Below, in pieces: positions 31,001 to 31,142 of a stretch of 31,142 nucleotides of DNA (positions are counted from its first letter, which is position 1; the number at the start of each line of letters is the position of its first letter). The DNA lies in IMG/VR virus record IMGVR_UViG_3300034101_004784, positions 1 through 31,142 of that record. One strand, written 5' to 3'. A program made the position numbers and the translations under genes. The notes under the pieces are model-generated. The model did not search any database and was not told the origin of the DNA. It was given only the letters and a program-made list of their open reading frames with translations. This stretch comes from a virus.

Positions 31001-31142
31001 CTAAAATATCCGAAACAGATTTAGCACTCCAGAACTTGCAGCTCCACCACTTTGCTTTCCACTTAGGGCCTGGATCGTCGCAGTTGTGTCGAGCTCTGAA
31101 GTTCTTTCTACGCTCCGGGTCATCCCGTTTAATTTCCATATC
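30993..31142 (-). CDS. Small Cys/His protein with RARHNC motif (5' end probably outside)
   Basis: The frame is open to the window edge; the only visible ATG is at 31139 and would give 48 residues. The segment DDPERRKNFRARHNC, followed by K-x-K-A-x-W-W-S-C-K-x-W, is a conserved C-terminal motif of longer proteins in many phages, with His and Cys placed as for a metal site. The gene is therefore probably cut by the window. It overlaps the next minus-strand gene by 8 bases. Its exact role is not established. Confidence 0.65.
   Translation of the reverse strand, partial: DMEIKRDDPERRKNFRARHNCDDPGPKWKAKWWSCKFWSAKSVSDILDD

Overview
The window is a stretch of a tailed double-stranded DNA phage (or prophage) genome. 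It holds the structural and lysis half of a siphovirus with a long non-contractile tail. There is a capsid, scaffold, connector, tail tube, frameshifted tail chaperone, giant tape measure and tail tip, but no tail sheath. The host was probably a diderm (Gram-negative-type) bacterium: there are two small lipoproteins with a lipobox, a signal-peptide protein inside the lysis cluster, and a lysozyme with no signal peptide that needs a holin. The sequence alone does not identify the host taxon. No tRNA, CRISPR array, integrase or replication gene is visible.

Layout. Bases 1-2925 hold the head genes: the end of a MuF-like minor head protein, a virion-morphogenesis-like protein, scaffold, a small putative decoration protein and the major capsid protein, closed by a strong intrinsic terminator. 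Bases 2946-5518 hold small head and connector genes, including a cysteine-rich YkgJ-like protein, a head-tail connector and a probable tail terminator. Bases 5540-12687 hold the tail tube protein, a second terminator, a tail assembly chaperone pair joined by a canonical A AAA AAC -1 frameshift site, and a 1776-residue tape measure protein. Bases 12696-23788 hold the tail tip and adhesion proteins: two paralogous minor tail proteins, a hub protein, a collar-domain fibre, a fibre with a self-cleaving S74 chaperone, small accessory proteins, and a 1155-residue fibre with a collagen-like stalk and two cysteine-rich inserts. A thioredoxin-fold protein with a CPYC active site follows directly.

Bases 24291-27832 hold small proteins and the lysis genes: a one-TM coiled-coil protein, an E-C-T lysozyme, a secreted cysteine-rich protein, a small lipoprotein, a two-TM holin candidate and a membrane-anchored muramidase-like enzyme. 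From 27829 rightward most genes lie on the minus strand: an HNH-AP2 homing-type endonuclease, small unknown proteins, a TM protein, a lipoprotein and Lys-rich small proteins. A two-gene plus-strand island (28911-29662) is divergent from the minus genes across an 11-bp inverted repeat that looks like an operator.

The most unusual feature is the large fibre. Its last domain looks like a common phage fibre knob interrupted at two loops by repeats of a Cys-rich motif (32 Cys in all). The CPYC protein next door is a plausible dedicated disulfide-handling partner.
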